Shown: positions 7,538 to 18,490, counted from the stretch's first letter. The stretch is 64,000 bases of DNA from Pseudomonadota bacterium (GCA_023389105.1 JAEWEY010000004.1:372001-436000); one strand, 5' to 3'. Translations and numbers: made by a program. The notes: generated by a model from the letters alone, not told the origin.

Positions 7538-8199
7538 TTTCCGCCACCCGGAAGCGCGCTTTCATCGACGTCATTGCGGTTCGGCTTATTTGGCGCCGCG
7601 GGCGGCGCCGGCCTGACGTTTTCCAGGCCATTCAGAGTCAGATAGCCCTTGTGGTCGAGGTCGAGCGCGAGAAATCGCTGGCTGGCGGCCTGACGGAACT
7701 CGGCGACGGAAATTCCACGATTGAAGTTGGAATCGGCCGAGACCACTGGCTCCGGAAGGTCGAGTAACCCGAAACGTCCGGCGCCTTGCTGCGGAGCTCC
7801 GTCGGCTGACTGAAAGAATTTTGGCTTCCGCTTCTTGTAGCCTTCCGGCCCCGCGCCTTCCATCAGCCCGTAACTCGAGCCGCTGATGACTTCAGGTGCG
7901 ATAGCGGTCTCGTAGTGGGTGATCTCGTCCGGATCGATCTCGCCGTCATGATTGGTGTCGAGCACCTTATGAAAGCGCTCTGCGTCCTGCTGCATTTCCG
8001 AAAGCGTCAGACGTCCATCGTGATTCGAATCCGCCTGCTGGAACCAAGCGGCCAACTGGTCGTCACCGCGCGTTTTGGGGCGGAAGGGTTCCCCCATCGG
8101 GCTGATGAAGGTTCGGGTCCAGCGGCGCGAGGGCTCCGGCTGCACGACGGGAGTGGCAGCCTGCGCAGCAAAACCAAGCAACATGATCGCAATTGGCAT
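7534..8199 (-). CDS. Secreted EF-hand calcium-binding protein
   Basis: A 221-residue protein with a short N-terminal signal-like helix. Two canonical EF-hand loops lie back to back (about residues 57-68, DSNHDGRLTLSE, and 81-92, DTNHDGEIDPDE). Two degenerate loops follow (DSNFNRGISVAE and DLDHKGYLTLNG). It shares FISPMGEPFR and the same layout with the next gene, so the two are paralogues. Probably periplasmic and calcium-binding. Its role is unknown. Its stop overlaps the ferredoxin stop by four bases. Confidence 0.8.
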   Translation of the reverse strand: MPIAIMLLGFAAQAATPVVQPEPSRRWTRTFISPMGEPFRPKTRGDDQLAAWFQQADSNHDGRLTLSEMQQDAERFHKVLDTNHDGEIDPDEITHYETAIAPEVISGSSYGLMEGAGPEGYKKRKPKFFQSADGAPQQGAGRFGLLDLPEPVVSADSNFNRGISVAEFRQAASQRFLALDLDHKGYLTLNGLENVRPAPPAAPNKPNRNDVDESALPGGGN

Positions 8200-8267
8200 C
8201 GTAGGACTTTCAGTTCAGATTCTTGTTATCTGCCCACTTGTTGAGCGGGCGGGAAGTCATTGGTTCG

Positions 8268-8993
8268 TCAATCTTGCGGATCCGCCGGCAAGCCATTGCC
8301 GACCCGCTTATCAGGATCTTCTACACGCCCACGAGACCGCTTCTTCGCCACGGCCCAGTTCGCGGCGCGCATGGCCTGCATGTCGCTGAGAAACAGTCGG
8401 CCAACGTGCCGCTTGTCGAGCAGATTGAACCGCTGGAGCGCCGCCTGGCGGAATTCAGCTCGTGAAACGCCGCGATTGAAATCGGTGTCGGCGGCGGCGA
8501 CGGGTTCTGGCAGATTGAGGAGCGAATAGCGCGCCGCTCCTTGCAAGCTACCGCCAAGACCAAGCTGCCGAGCCTCGTCCCTGCCACGTTGATCGCGACC
8601 ATTTCGCGAAAGTGGCTGTCCGTCGAGGCCGGTTTGATGCGCGTCCGGTGCTGCGGCATCGCCTTGAGCTCGTTTGGTGCGCGACATGACCTGCACGTCG
8701 GGCGCGACATCATATTCGTAACTGGCGATCTCATCGGGATCGAGTTCACCGTCGTTGTTCTCGTCGAGGGTAGAAAAGAAGCGATCGGCATCGGCCTGCA
8801 TCTCGTCGACGGTGAGCACCCCGTCATGGTTGCGGTCGGCCTGCTGAAACCATCGGGCAAGGGTGTCGTCAGCCGTGCTCCTGGCACGGAAGGGCTCGCC
8901 CATGGGGCTAATGAACGGCGCCCAGGCATGACCGACAACGGTGATGGGCGCATCGGCTGCGGCGAGCAGTAGCGGTACGAGGAATGCGGCCAT
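8268..8993 (-). CDS. Secreted EF-hand protein, paralogue of its neighbour
   Basis: A 241-residue protein starting at an ATG with GGAGG four bases upstream (MAAFLVPLLLAAADAP is the signal segment). EF loops are at about 53-64 (DRNHDGVLTVDE) and 77-88 (DENNDGELDPDE), with degenerate later loops (DTDFNRGVSRAE). Between them is a polar insert rich in Arg, Gly and Gln that the neighbour lacks. Upstream of the neighbour and read in the same direction, it may be co-transcribed with it. Confidence 0.8.
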   Translation of the reverse strand: MAAFLVPLLLAAADAPITVVGHAWAPFISPMGEPFRARSTADDTLARWFQQADRNHDGVLTVDEMQADADRFFSTLDENNDGELDPDEIASYEYDVAPDVQVMSRTKRAQGDAAAPDAHQTGLDGQPLSRNGRDQRGRDEARQLGLGGSLQGAARYSLLNLPEPVAAADTDFNRGVSRAEFRQAALQRFNLLDKRHVGRLFLSDMQAMRAANWAVAKKRSRGRVEDPDKRVGNGLPADPQD

Positions 8994-9092
8994 CGAACCT
9001 CCAGGAAAGCCGCTCATTCAGGCCAGATCAAGTGAACACCGACTGAAGCATGCGGGTAACTTGCGCGGGGCGCCTTCTTCACCCATATGCCC

Positions 9093-9186
9093 GCGCGGAA
9101 GTCGGCGGACGGCATTGTCGCCAACCTGGTCAGGTCCGGAAGGAAGCAGCCACAACGATTTCGTGCCGGGTCGTCGGCTTCCACCT
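9093..9186 (+). ncRNA. ffs: Signal recognition particle RNA, small (4.5S) type
   Basis: The diagnostic SRP domain IV sequence GGTCAGGTCCGGAAGGAAGC is present at 9128-9147. Flanking arms GGAAGTCGGCGG and the complementary GTCGTCGGCTTCC close the long hairpin. The ends are approximate. It lies a few hundred bases upstream of dnaX, a linkage known from other alphaproteobacteria. Confidence 0.93.
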
Positions 9187-9668
9187 CACTTTGACATCAT
9201 TCGTTGCCGCGCTTCGCTACGAGTTCCCGATGCGCTCACGGTGCCTGCAATGGCTCCCAGACCAAAGGGCGGCATATTCACGTAGATAGCTTCACGAGCG
9301 TCCTGCTGAACCACGTAGGTCTCGTGGAAAATTCCTATCGAGCCGTCGTTCCCGATCCGTTTGTTGAATTCTCGCCAGGCAGGCCAGTGCGTCTGATCGG
9401 CGTCGCGCGCGTAGCGCTCGAGCGCCTCGAAGCTTTTCCAATATTGGATGATCAGCGCGGTGCGAAGGCCGACGATTGCATTTTCGGCATGCAGAAAACC
9501 GCTCTCGGGTTCTGCGCGAAGCTCCGCGAGCATTCGAGGCATAGCCCTCGCAACGCGCAGCCAGCGACCGACCGGGAAAAAACGGTTTATCCGGATGCCG
9601 ATGATGAAAACGACGATCGTCCCATCGGTACGATCGGTTACCCTTCCACTGGTGATTGATCCGCGCAT
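9186..9668 (-). CDS. DUF4188 protein (dimeric alpha/beta-barrel, monooxygenase-like)
   Basis: A 160-residue protein with the DUF4188 signature: VVFIIGIRINRF near the start, ELRAEPESGFL, QYWKSFEALERYA, HWPAWREFNKRIG, GIFHETYVV and YVNMPPFGLG. The fold is that of small ferredoxin-like dimeric barrels such as phenylacetaldoxime dehydratase and YxeK-type proteins. The reaction is unknown. It is read against dnaX and ends at the 3' edge of the SRP RNA on the other strand. Confidence 0.75.
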   Translation of the reverse strand: MRGSITSGRVTDRTDGTIVVFIIGIRINRFFPVGRWLRVARAMPRMLAELRAEPESGFLHAENAIVGLRTALIIQYWKSFEALERYARDADQTHWPAWREFNKRIGNDGSIGIFHETYVVQQDAREAIYVNMPPFGLGAIAGTVSASGTRSEARQRMMSK

Positions 9669-9795
9669 GGCTTACTCCGGCAACCGCTCGCTTGTGCCGC
9701 CGGTACGGCCGTGCGCAAATCGAGCACATGTGCCGTGCCTCCACACAAGTGCGGACGCTTCGACAAGCGGGGCGCCCGACCCTAAATGGGTGGCG

Positions 9796-11538
9796 ATGAG
9801 TGATTCCCGCGATCTCCTGGGCGATGAGCCGGAAGACAAGCCGCCGAGCGCGGCCGAGCTTGAAGCTGAGGGGCAGGCCGCGATGTTCGGCGACGAGCCG
9901 CCGCAGCGGGCGCCCGCTCCGCCGCCGCAGGTTGTCCAGACTGCAGCGCATGCGCCTCAACCGGCCACGGGCGGCGCCTACCGGGTGTTGGCACGCAAGT
10001 ATCGGCCGCAAAACTTCGAAGAGCTGATCGGCCAGGACGCGATGGTGAAGACGCTGGCCAACGCGATCGCGCGCGGCCGGATCGCGCATGCCTTCCTGCT
10101 CACCGGCGTTCGCGGGGTGGGCAAGACGTCGACCGCGCGGCTGATCGCCAAGGCGCTCAATTGCATCGGCCCGGACGGGCAGGGCGGACCGACGATCAAT
10201 CCTTGCAACGTATGCGAGCCCTGCCGCGCGATCGCCGAGGGCCGGCATATCGACGTGATCGAGATGGACGCCGCGTCGCACACCAGTGTGGACGACATTC
10301 GCGAGATCATCGACGCCGTCCGCTACGCCTCGGTCAGCGCGCGGTACAAGATCTACATCATCGACGAAGTCCACATGCTGTCGAAGAACGCTTTCAATGC
10401 GTTGCTGAAGACACTTGAGGAACCACCTGAACATGTGAAATTCCTCTTCGCGACGACGGAAGTGAACAAGGTCCCGGTCACGGTGCTGTCGCGGTGCCAG
10501 CGCTTCGATCTTCGCCGCATTCCGGCCGAAAAGCTCGCCGCGCACTTTGCGCAGGTCTCCGAGGCGGAGCATGTCGAGGTCGAGCCGGAAGCGCTGAACA
10601 TGATTGCGCGGGCGGCCGAAGGGTCGGCGCGCGATGGGCTGTCCATTCTCGACCAGGCGATTGCGCACGGGGCCGGCGCGGTTAGCGCCGATCAAGTCCG
10701 CGACATGCTCGGACTAGCCGACCGGGGCCGCATCCGGCGGCTGCTGAAGCTGGTGTTGACGGGCGATGCGCCTGGCGCACTCGCAGACCTCGACCAGGCA
10801 CACGACCTGGGCATCGATCCGACCCAGCTTCTGCGCGGATTGATGGAGAGCCTCCACGCCGCGACGCGTGCCAAGGCGGGGGCAGCGGTTGACGCCCTGC
10901 AGAGCGCTGAGGAGCGAGAAGGCGCGGCGGAAATGGCGGCGGCGCTGTCGTGGGGCTCGATCCATCGTCTGTGGCAGATGCTGCTCAAGGGTCTGCAGGA
11001 CGTCGAAGTGGCGCCGGACCCGCGCGAGGCGGCTGAAATGGCGCTCTTGCGACTGATCCATGCGGCGGATCTGCCCGATCCGGCGTCGGTAATGGGCCGG
11101 CTGAGCGGGGAGGGAGGCTTGGCTTCTGCGCCGACGTCGTCAGCGCCGTCTCCCAGTAGCGCGCCCGTCGCCCATATCCCCGCGGACTTCCACGCGCTGG
11201 TGAAGTTGTTCGAGCAGAGCGGGAAGCATCTGCTCGCCCAGCAGTTGCATGACCAGGTTGGCCTTGTCCGTTATGCGCCGCCTGAGTTGCTGCTACGGCC
11301 GATGCGTCCGCTCGGCGGCGACTGGCCGCGCGACCTGGCGCTAGCCCTCAAGCAGGCCACCGGGACTACGTGGCAAGTTTCCCTGTCAGACGAAACTGCG
11401 GAACCATCGCTGCAGGACCGGGAGAAAATGGCCGAGGAGCGCGTTCGCGCGGATGTCCTTGCCGATCCCAACGTTCGTGCGGTGATGGACGCGTTCCCCG
11501 ATGCCGAACTCGAATCCTTCTCAGCCAGAGGCGCCTGA
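9796..11538 (+). CDS. dnaX: DNA polymerase III subunit gamma/tau
   Basis: A 580-residue clamp-loader ATPase. After a variable acidic N-terminus, YRVLARKYRPQNF begins the AAA+ module. GVRGVGKTST is Walker A, CNVCEPC is part of the zinc cluster, IIDEVHML is Walker B and LSRCQRFDLRRI contains the SRC motif. The C-terminal third is the tau-like polymerase/helicase-binding part. Start chosen at MSDSRDLLGD. The open frame continues upstream into the intergenic region without a ribosome site. It is followed after one base by ybaB. Confidence 0.95.
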   Translation: MSDSRDLLGDEPEDKPPSAAELEAEGQAAMFGDEPPQRAPAPPPQVVQTAAHAPQPATGGAYRVLARKYRPQNFEELIGQDAMVKTLANAIARGRIAHAFLLTGVRGVGKTSTARLIAKALNCIGPDGQGGPTINPCNVCEPCRAIAEGRHIDVIEMDAASHTSVDDIREIIDAVRYASVSARYKIYIIDEVHMLSKNAFNALLKTLEEPPEHVKFLFATTEVNKVPVTVLSRCQRFDLRRIPAEKLAAHFAQVSEAEHVEVEPEALNMIARAAEGSARDGLSILDQAIAHGAGAVSADQVRDMLGLADRGRIRRLLKLVLTGDAPGALADLDQAHDLGIDPTQLLRGLMESLHAATRAKAGAAVDALQSAEEREGAAEMAAALSWGSIHRLWQMLLKGLQDVEVAPDPREAAEMALLRLIHAADLPDPASVMGRLSGEGGLASAPTSSAPSPSSAPVAHIPADFHALVKLFEQSGKHLLAQQLHDQVGLVRYAPPELLLRPMRPLGGDWPRDLALALKQATGTTWQVSLSDETAEPSLQDREKMAEERVRADVLADPNVRAVMDAFPDAELESFSARGA

Positions 11539-11539
11539 C

Positions 11540-11872
11540 ATGCCCGAAATGCCCGACTTCGAATCCATCATGCAGATGGCGCAGAATGCGCAGAACGAAT
11601 TGCAGAAAGCGCAGGACAATCTCGACAAGATCGAGGTGGAGGGGGTCGCCGGCGGCGGCATGGTGAAGATTCGCGCAACGGCGAAGGGCCGGATCCTCGG
11701 CGTCGATCTGGACGAAAGCCTGCTAAAGCCCTCGGAGAAGACGATGGTCGAGGACCTGATCGCGGCGGCCCTCAACGATGCCCGGACGAAGGCTGATGCG
11801 GCCGCCGCGGTTGAGATGCAGGCGATGCAGAGCGGACTTTCCCTTCCGCCGGGATTCAAGCTTCCCTTCTAG
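11540..11872 (+). CDS. Nucleoid-associated protein YbaB/EbfC
   Basis: A 110-residue DNA-binding protein of the YbaB family. MQMAQNAQNELQKAQDNL starts the helical tweezers and GGGMVKIRATAKGRI the beta part. The order dnaX-ybaB is ancestral. The usual third gene recR is absent here. CTAGC-GCTT-GCTAG followed by TTTTT at 11869-11893 overlaps the stop and could be a weak terminator. Confidence 0.92.
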   Translation: MPEMPDFESIMQMAQNAQNELQKAQDNLDKIEVEGVAGGGMVKIRATAKGRILGVDLDESLLKPSEKTMVEDLIAAALNDARTKADAAAAVEMQAMQSGLSLPPGFKLPF

Positions 11873-11925
11873 CGCTTGCTAGCGGCTGTTTTTGCGCCAT
11901 GATGTGCCTCTGGAGGGAGGCGCTG

Positions 11926-13533
11926 ATGGGCATGCTCGGCGCAATGCAGGATTTCCCGCTGCGTATCACGCGGCTGATCGACCACGCCGAGCGCGAGCAC
12001 GGGACGCGTGAGATCGTCGCGGCGCGCTCCGACGGGACCGTGCATCGAACCAACTGGATCGAAGTCGCGGACCGCGCCCGGCGGCTCGCGCAGGTATTGG
12101 AACGGATGGGCGTTAAGCCGGGCGAACGGGTCGCCACACTGGCAATGAACCACGACCGGCACCTCACGGCATGGTTCGGGGTCGTCGGGATGGGGGGCGT
12201 GCTTCACACCCTTAACCCGCGGCTGTTCGATGATCAGCTCGAATATATCGTCAATCACGCCGAGGATCAGGCGCTGCTGTACGATGCGGCCTTTGAAGAA
12301 CTCGTGCAGCGGATGAAACCGCGCTGGACCACGATCCGGCAATATGTCCGCTTCGACGACCAGTTCGATGATCTGCTTGACGCGGAAAATGGCGACTACC
12401 GCTGGTATGAGGGCGACGAGCGCGACCCTTGCGGCCTTTGCTACACCAGCGGGACGACGGGCGATCCCAAGGGCGTATTGTACGAGCATCGGTCGACGGT
12501 GTTGCACGCGATGACGGTGATCGGGCCGGACATTTTCAATACGTCGGCGCGGTCGGTCATGCTTCCCGTCGTGCCGATGTTCCACGCGAACAGCTGGTGC
12601 ATTCCGTACGCCGCGGCCCTGGCGGGCTTCAAGCTTGTTACCTGCGCTGACAACACGCCCGAGCGCCTATGCCGGCTCTTCCATGAAGAGGGCGTCACGC
12701 ACACGGCGGGGGTGCCGACCGTTTGGCTGAGCATGATCGACCACGTCGAGAAGACCGGCGCGCCCCTCGACAAGCTGGAGATTGTGATCATCGGCGGCTC
12801 ATCGGCGCCGCCCGCGACGATCCGCTGGTTCAACGAGCGCGGCATTCGCGTCAACCACCTGTGGGGAATGACGGAAATGTCGCCGGTCGGCACGGTCGGG
12901 GCGCCGCCGGGCTGCTGGGACCAGATGAGCGAAGAGGAGCAGTTCGCTTATCTAACGAGGCCCGGCCGCTCGATGTTTGGCGTCGAGCTGCGCACCGTCG
13001 ATGATAAGGGCAACGTCTTACCCCGCGATGGCAAGAGTTCTGGCAGGCTGCAGACCCGCGGAGCTGCGGTAGTAAAGCGCTATTTCAAGCAAACTGCGGA
13101 CTGCGTGAACGCCGATCAATGGTTCGACACCGGCGACATGGCGACGATCCATCCCGACGGTTCGATCCAGATCACCGACCGCGCAAAGGACGTCATCAAA
13201 TCGGGCGGTGAGTGGATCAGTTCGATCGACATCGAGAATGCGGCGGTCGCCTGCCCGGGCGTCGCTGAGGCGGCGGCGATCGGCATTCCTCATCCCAAGT
13301 GGGATGAGCGCCCATTGCTGGTGGTGGTCCGTGATGACGACAGCGATATTTCGGAAGCGGAAATCCGAGCGTTCCTGTCCGGGCAGATGGCCAAATGGTG
13401 GCTTCCCGACGCGATTGAGTTCACCGATGCGCTGCCGCACACGGCGACGGGCAAGTTGTCCAAGAAGGACCTGCGCGACCGATATCGCGATTATCGGTTC
13501 GCCAATGCCGAGGCGATGGTCGGGCGCGACTAG
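11926..13533 (+). CDS. Long/medium-chain acyl-CoA synthetase (AMP-forming)
   Basis: About 535 residues of the ANL superfamily, activating a carboxylic acid with ATP and CoA. YTSGTTGDPKGV is the P-loop signature (A3), WGMTEMSPVG is A5, WFDTGDMATI is A7 and TATGKLSKKDLRD carries the catalytic lysine (A10). Start at the ATG with GGAGGGAGG five bases upstream. The probable substrate is a fatty acid feeding beta-oxidation or lipid synthesis. Chain length cannot be told. Confidence 0.88.
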   Translation: MGMLGAMQDFPLRITRLIDHAEREHGTREIVAARSDGTVHRTNWIEVADRARRLAQVLERMGVKPGERVATLAMNHDRHLTAWFGVVGMGGVLHTLNPRLFDDQLEYIVNHAEDQALLYDAAFEELVQRMKPRWTTIRQYVRFDDQFDDLLDAENGDYRWYEGDERDPCGLCYTSGTTGDPKGVLYEHRSTVLHAMTVIGPDIFNTSARSVMLPVVPMFHANSWCIPYAAALAGFKLVTCADNTPERLCRLFHEEGVTHTAGVPTVWLSMIDHVEKTGAPLDKLEIVIIGGSSAPPATIRWFNERGIRVNHLWGMTEMSPVGTVGAPPGCWDQMSEEEQFAYLTRPGRSMFGVELRTVDDKGNVLPRDGKSSGRLQTRGAAVVKRYFKQTADCVNADQWFDTGDMATIHPDGSIQITDRAKDVIKSGGEWISSIDIENAAVACPGVAEAAAIGIPHPKWDERPLLVVVRDDDSDISEAEIRAFLSGQMAKWWLPDAIEFTDALPHTATGKLSKKDLRDRYRDYRFANAEAMVGRD

Positions 13534-13598
13534 AAAAAGACGTCGCGGTCCACTAACTGCGAACCAAATCCCGAACCTTTGAAGGAAGTCGCGACCCC

Positions 13599-15277
<1,679 letters not shown>

Positions 15278-15278
<1 letters not shown>

Positions 15279-15299
15279 ACGAAAAGCTCAGGTTTCGTT
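15278..15299. terminator. Hairpin between convergent genes (possible bidirectional terminator)
   Basis: AACGAAA and TTTCGTT form a perfect 7-base-pair stem with an 8-base loop, starting in the ettA stop codon and ending within the 3' end of the convergent small gene. T runs are short on both strands, so termination would be weak. Confidence 0.45.
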
Positions 15300-15458
15300 C
15301 GCGACGTCTGCGTTGCGATCGAAGCGCTGCGCCATTTTTTTCAGCATTTCGGAGGTCGCGCGGTCATAGACCGAACGCGACAGCCGTCGGCAACGCTCAG
15401 CCTGCTCGTGCCAATCCTCGGGTCGCGTGAATTGCTCGGTCGATGGCTCGTTCTGCAT
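15288..15458 (-). CDS. Small basic helical protein
   Basis: A 56-residue frame beginning MQNEPSTEQFTRPEDWHEQA. The pattern DWHEQAERCRRLSRSVYDRA then MLKKMAQRFDRNAD resembles short alphaproteobacterial proteins with two amphipathic helices and conserved Trp/Arg. No signal peptide. It is convergent with ettA. Function unknown. Codon use and the shared hairpin at its 3' end support it being real. Confidence 0.6.
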   Translation of the reverse strand: MQNEPSTEQFTRPEDWHEQAERCRRLSRSVYDRATSEMLKKMAQRFDRNADVANET

Positions 15459-15568
15459 GATTCGGTCTTTGAATTGCCCACGTCCGGCCGAAAGAACCCT
15501 GGATTGGCGAGCACGTTCCGCTTGTTCAGCAATAGTTTAGCGCTGTGACCGCTTCGCCACAGCCCTGG

Positions 15569-16297
15569 CTATCGAAGGCGCTTGACGAGAAGTCGGCCAT
15601 CGTCGCCGCCTTTTACCTCGAAGTTGGGGACGGCTTTGATAAGGTCGGACAACCGCGTGAAGCCGTAATTGCGCGCGGCGAAGCTTGAGACCGCCTTCGC
15701 GCGCTGGCCGAGTTCGGAAAGGGAGGTAAAACCTTCCTCATCTCGCTTCGAGGCCTTGTAGGCGGCGCCGAGCACCTGGAGCAACTCCGGATCCACTTGG
15801 CGTTGCCCAGCGGAAGCCTTTGGTGCTTCGAGCTCTTCCTCGTCGTCCATGGCAAGCGCGCCGACGTCAAAGAAGCGGGTGCACGCCTGCTGGAAGGAGA
15901 CCGGCGTTTTTGCCGTGCCGAAACCGTAGACCGGGAGACCGTCTTCACGAATTCGTTGGGCTAGGGGCAGGAAGTCGCTGTCGGACGACATGATGCCAAA
16001 TCCATCGACATTGCCGCGGTAAAGCAAATCCATCGCATCGATGGTCATGCGCATGTCGGTGGCGCTCTTTCCCTTCACCACGTCGAACTGCTGCATGGGG
16101 ATGATCGAGTGCGAGCCGGTCAGGTTGCCCCAGCCCTTGAGGCTCGCTTTCGCCCAGTTGCCGTATGCGCGACGAATGTTGATCGTGCCGAGTTCGCCAA
16201 GCACTAGGAGCAGTTCATCAAGGTGATCGGGCGATGCGTTGTCTGCGTCGATCAGCAGGGCGATGTTGGCTTCCTGTTCCGGCAGGCGATCACGCAT
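15569..16297 (-). CDS. NYN-domain nuclease-like protein with C-terminal OST-HTH/LOTUS domain
   Basis: 242 residues. The N-terminal half is a LabA/DUF88 NYN domain of the PIN-like nuclease fold, with conserved acidic residues in LLIDADNAS, KSATDMRMTIDAMDLLYRG and MSSDSDFLPLA. The C-terminal part (about 165-240) fits an OST-HTH/LOTUS RNA-binding domain (GFTSLSELGQRA, YGFTRLSDLIKA). It probably cleaves or binds RNA. Targets unknown. Confidence 0.85.
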   Translation of the reverse strand: MRDRLPEQEANIALLIDADNASPDHLDELLLVLGELGTINIRRAYGNWAKASLKGWGNLTGSHSIIPMQQFDVVKGKSATDMRMTIDAMDLLYRGNVDGFGIMSSDSDFLPLAQRIREDGLPVYGFGTAKTPVSFQQACTRFFDVGALAMDDEEELEAPKASAGQRQVDPELLQVLGAAYKASKRDEEGFTSLSELGQRAKAVSSFAARNYGFTRLSDLIKAVPNFEVKGGDDGRLLVKRLR

Positions 16298-16454
16298 CCA
16301 CGAATCCTTTCCAAGCTCCCTCTAGCGCGATGGCGCGCAATGACCATCGTCCGGCGCGGCATCCTGTTCCACTGTGGGCCGCGGATGATCGGTGCGGGAA
16401 CGAAACGCCTGTTAATGCGCTTGTGGTGCGACGAAGTTGAGAGAGGACAGGACG

Positions 16455-16835
16455 ATGAGGAAGCTTGGTCTTGTTGCAGGTCTCGCCGCTGCCAGCATGG
16501 CGGTGTCGGGCTGCGCTACCTACCCGAACCAGTACGGCTACGATCCCTACGGCAATCCGTACAACAACGGCTACAACCAGGGCTATTACAACGACGGTAA
16601 CCAGAAGGCTGCCAACGTTGCGACCGGCGCGGCGGTTGGTGCTGTTGGCGGCGCGATCGCCGGCAAGATCATCCCGGGCGTCAGCACCGGGACCGGCGCG
16701 ATCGCCGGCGCGATCCTTGGCGGCGTGCTCGGCGCGACGGTCAACGGCCGGCAATACTACCGCGATACTCGCGGCTATTGCTATTACGTCGACCAGTACG
16801 GTCAGCCGCACTACGACTACAATACGCGCTGCTAG
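16455..16835 (+). CDS. Glycine-zipper outer-membrane lipoprotein
   Basis: A 126-residue lipoprotein. MRKLGLVAGLAAASMAVSGC is a signal peptide ending in a lipobox with cysteine 20. A Tyr/Asn/Gly-rich linker leads into a glycine-zipper 2TM segment (AAVGAVGGAIAGKIIPG and GTGAIAGAILGGVLGA), and the C-terminus is aromatic. Related to SlyB/OsmB-type envelope proteins. GGACAGGACG gives the ribosome site. A 6-bp stem (CTGCTA/TAGCAG) starts at the stop codon. Confidence 0.85.
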   Translation: MRKLGLVAGLAAASMAVSGCATYPNQYGYDPYGNPYNNGYNQGYYNDGNQKAANVATGAAVGAVGGAIAGKIIPGVSTGTGAIAGAILGGVLGATVNGRQYYRDTRGYCYYVDQYGQPHYDYNTRC

Positions 16836-16868
16836 TTCAGCAACTTAGCAGTCAGTATTGAGACAAAG

Positions 16869-17504
16869 TTAGACGGGGCGGAAGGTTTCTTCCGCCTCGT
16901 CGAGCATGTAGAGGCGCCCCTCCGCGATCGAGAAGTGCGCTCCATGCAATTTCAGGTCGCCTGCCTTCTCCCGCTCCGCGATCCACGGGAACGTCCGCAG
17001 GTTCGCCAGGCTGACCTTTACCGCCTCCTGTTCCATGTCGAGGAATGCCGCCCGATCGAGGTCGGTATGCCGCGCACGAACCTTGTCCCGCGCGCGCTCC
17101 AACATGCTGACCCAATCGGCGATGAACTGGCCGTGGCCGTGACGACTGTCGTCGAACACGCCGGTCAGCGAGGCTGAGCAGCCGCCGCACATCCCGTGGC
17201 CCATCACCAGGATCTCGCCGACCTTCAGCTGCGTCACGGCGAATTCCAGGGCTGCCGATACACCGTGATAGCCGGGGCTCGTCTCGTAAGGCGGGGCGAG
17301 GGCGGCGATGTTACGAACCACGAACATCTCACCTGGTCGGGCGTCAAAGATCTGCGCAGGCTCAACCCGACTATCAGCGCACGACAGAATCATGATTTTC
17401 GGGCTTTGACCCTCGGCCAGTTCGGACCAGCGTTCCCGTTCGCGCTGCCAGTCGTTGGTGCGGAAGCGGAGGTAACCTTCGATCAAATGCGAGAGATATG
17501 GCAT
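16869..17504 (-). CDS. Beta-class carbonic anhydrase
   Basis: A 211-residue zinc enzyme interconverting CO2 and bicarbonate. Zinc ligands and the catalytic dyad are visible in SCADSRV (Cys and the Asp/Arg pair) and in VMGHGMCGGC (His and Cys). The length fits the family and there is no signal peptide, so it is cytoplasmic. Confidence 0.93.
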   Translation of the reverse strand: MPYLSHLIEGYLRFRTNDWQRERERWSELAEGQSPKIMILSCADSRVEPAQIFDARPGEMFVVRNIAALAPPYETSPGYHGVSAALEFAVTQLKVGEILVMGHGMCGGCSASLTGVFDDSRHGHGQFIADWVSMLERARDKVRARHTDLDRAAFLDMEQEAVKVSLANLRTFPWIAEREKAGDLKLHGAHFSIAEGRLYMLDEAEETFRPV

Positions 17505-17569
17505 GCCGCGCCGCTAACCTAGGGCGGGCAGGGGTGGCAAGCCGGACGGCCAGTCGCTATCTGGCCCGC

Positions 17570-18490
17570 ATGAACGCACCCGCCGCCGTCCCGCCGAAGC
17601 AGCGCAAGCCTGATTGGATCCGCGTCAAGGCGCCGGTCAGCGAGGGCTACCACGCCACGCGCCGCTTGATGCGCGACCTGAACCTGGCGACGGTCTGCGA
17701 GGAAGCGGCGTGCCCGAACATCGGCGAGTGCTGGACCAAGAAGCATGCTACCGTGATGATCCTGGGTGACACGTGCACGCGGGCCTGCGCCTTCTGCAAC
17801 GTGAAGACCGGCATGCCCCGGGCGGTCGATCCGCTTGAGCCGGAGCACGTCGCGACCGCGGCCGCTGAACTCGGCCTGGAGCATATCGTGATCACGTCGG
17901 TCGACCGCGACGATCTTCCGGACGGCGGCGCGAAGCAGTTTGTTCGCGTGATCGAGGCACTGCGGAAACGCACGCCGTCGACGACGATCGAAATCCTGAC
18001 CCCCGACTTCCGCAACAAGAGCGAAGCGGCGGTGGAGGAAATCGTTGCCGCAGGTCCCGACGTCTACAATCACAACCTGGAGACGGTTCCGCGGCTGTAT
18101 CCGACGATCCGCCCGGGCGCGCGCTACTATGCGTCGCTGCGGCTGCTGGAGAGCGTAAAGCGTAAGGCGCCGCAGATCTTCACCAAGTCCGGCGTGATGG
18201 TCGGCCTCGGCGAGCAGCGGCTTGAAGTGCATCAGGTCATGGACGACATGCGCTCGGCGGGCGTCGATTTCCTGACCATGGGTCAATATCTTCAGCCAAC
18301 GCCGCGACACGCCAAGGTGGAGGAATTCGTTACCCCGCAAGCGTTCGACGCCTACGCCGCAATCGCCCGCGCCAAGGGCTTCCTGCTGGTCGCGGCGAGC
18401 CCGCTGACGCGGTCGAGTTATCACGCGGGCGACGACTTCCGGCGCATGCAGGAAAATCGCGCCGCCCAACTGGAGCGCGCAAACGGCTGA
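17570..18490 (+). CDS. lipA: Lipoyl synthase
   Basis: A 306-residue radical SAM enzyme inserting two sulfurs into octanoyl groups of lipoyl domains. CTRACAFC is the radical SAM cluster motif. The N-terminal auxiliary-cluster cysteines are in CEEAACPNIGEC. The C-terminal RSSY motif is in LTRSSYHAG. Its stop overlaps the start of the next gene by one base. Confidence 0.96.
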   Translation: MNAPAAVPPKQRKPDWIRVKAPVSEGYHATRRLMRDLNLATVCEEAACPNIGECWTKKHATVMILGDTCTRACAFCNVKTGMPRAVDPLEPEHVATAAAELGLEHIVITSVDRDDLPDGGAKQFVRVIEALRKRTPSTTIEILTPDFRNKSEAAVEEIVAAGPDVYNHNLETVPRLYPTIRPGARYYASLRLLESVKRKAPQIFTKSGVMVGLGEQRLEVHQVMDDMRSAGVDFLTMGQYLQPTPRHAKVEEFVTPQAFDAYAAIARAKGFLLVAASPLTRSSYHAGDDFRRMQENRAAQLERANG

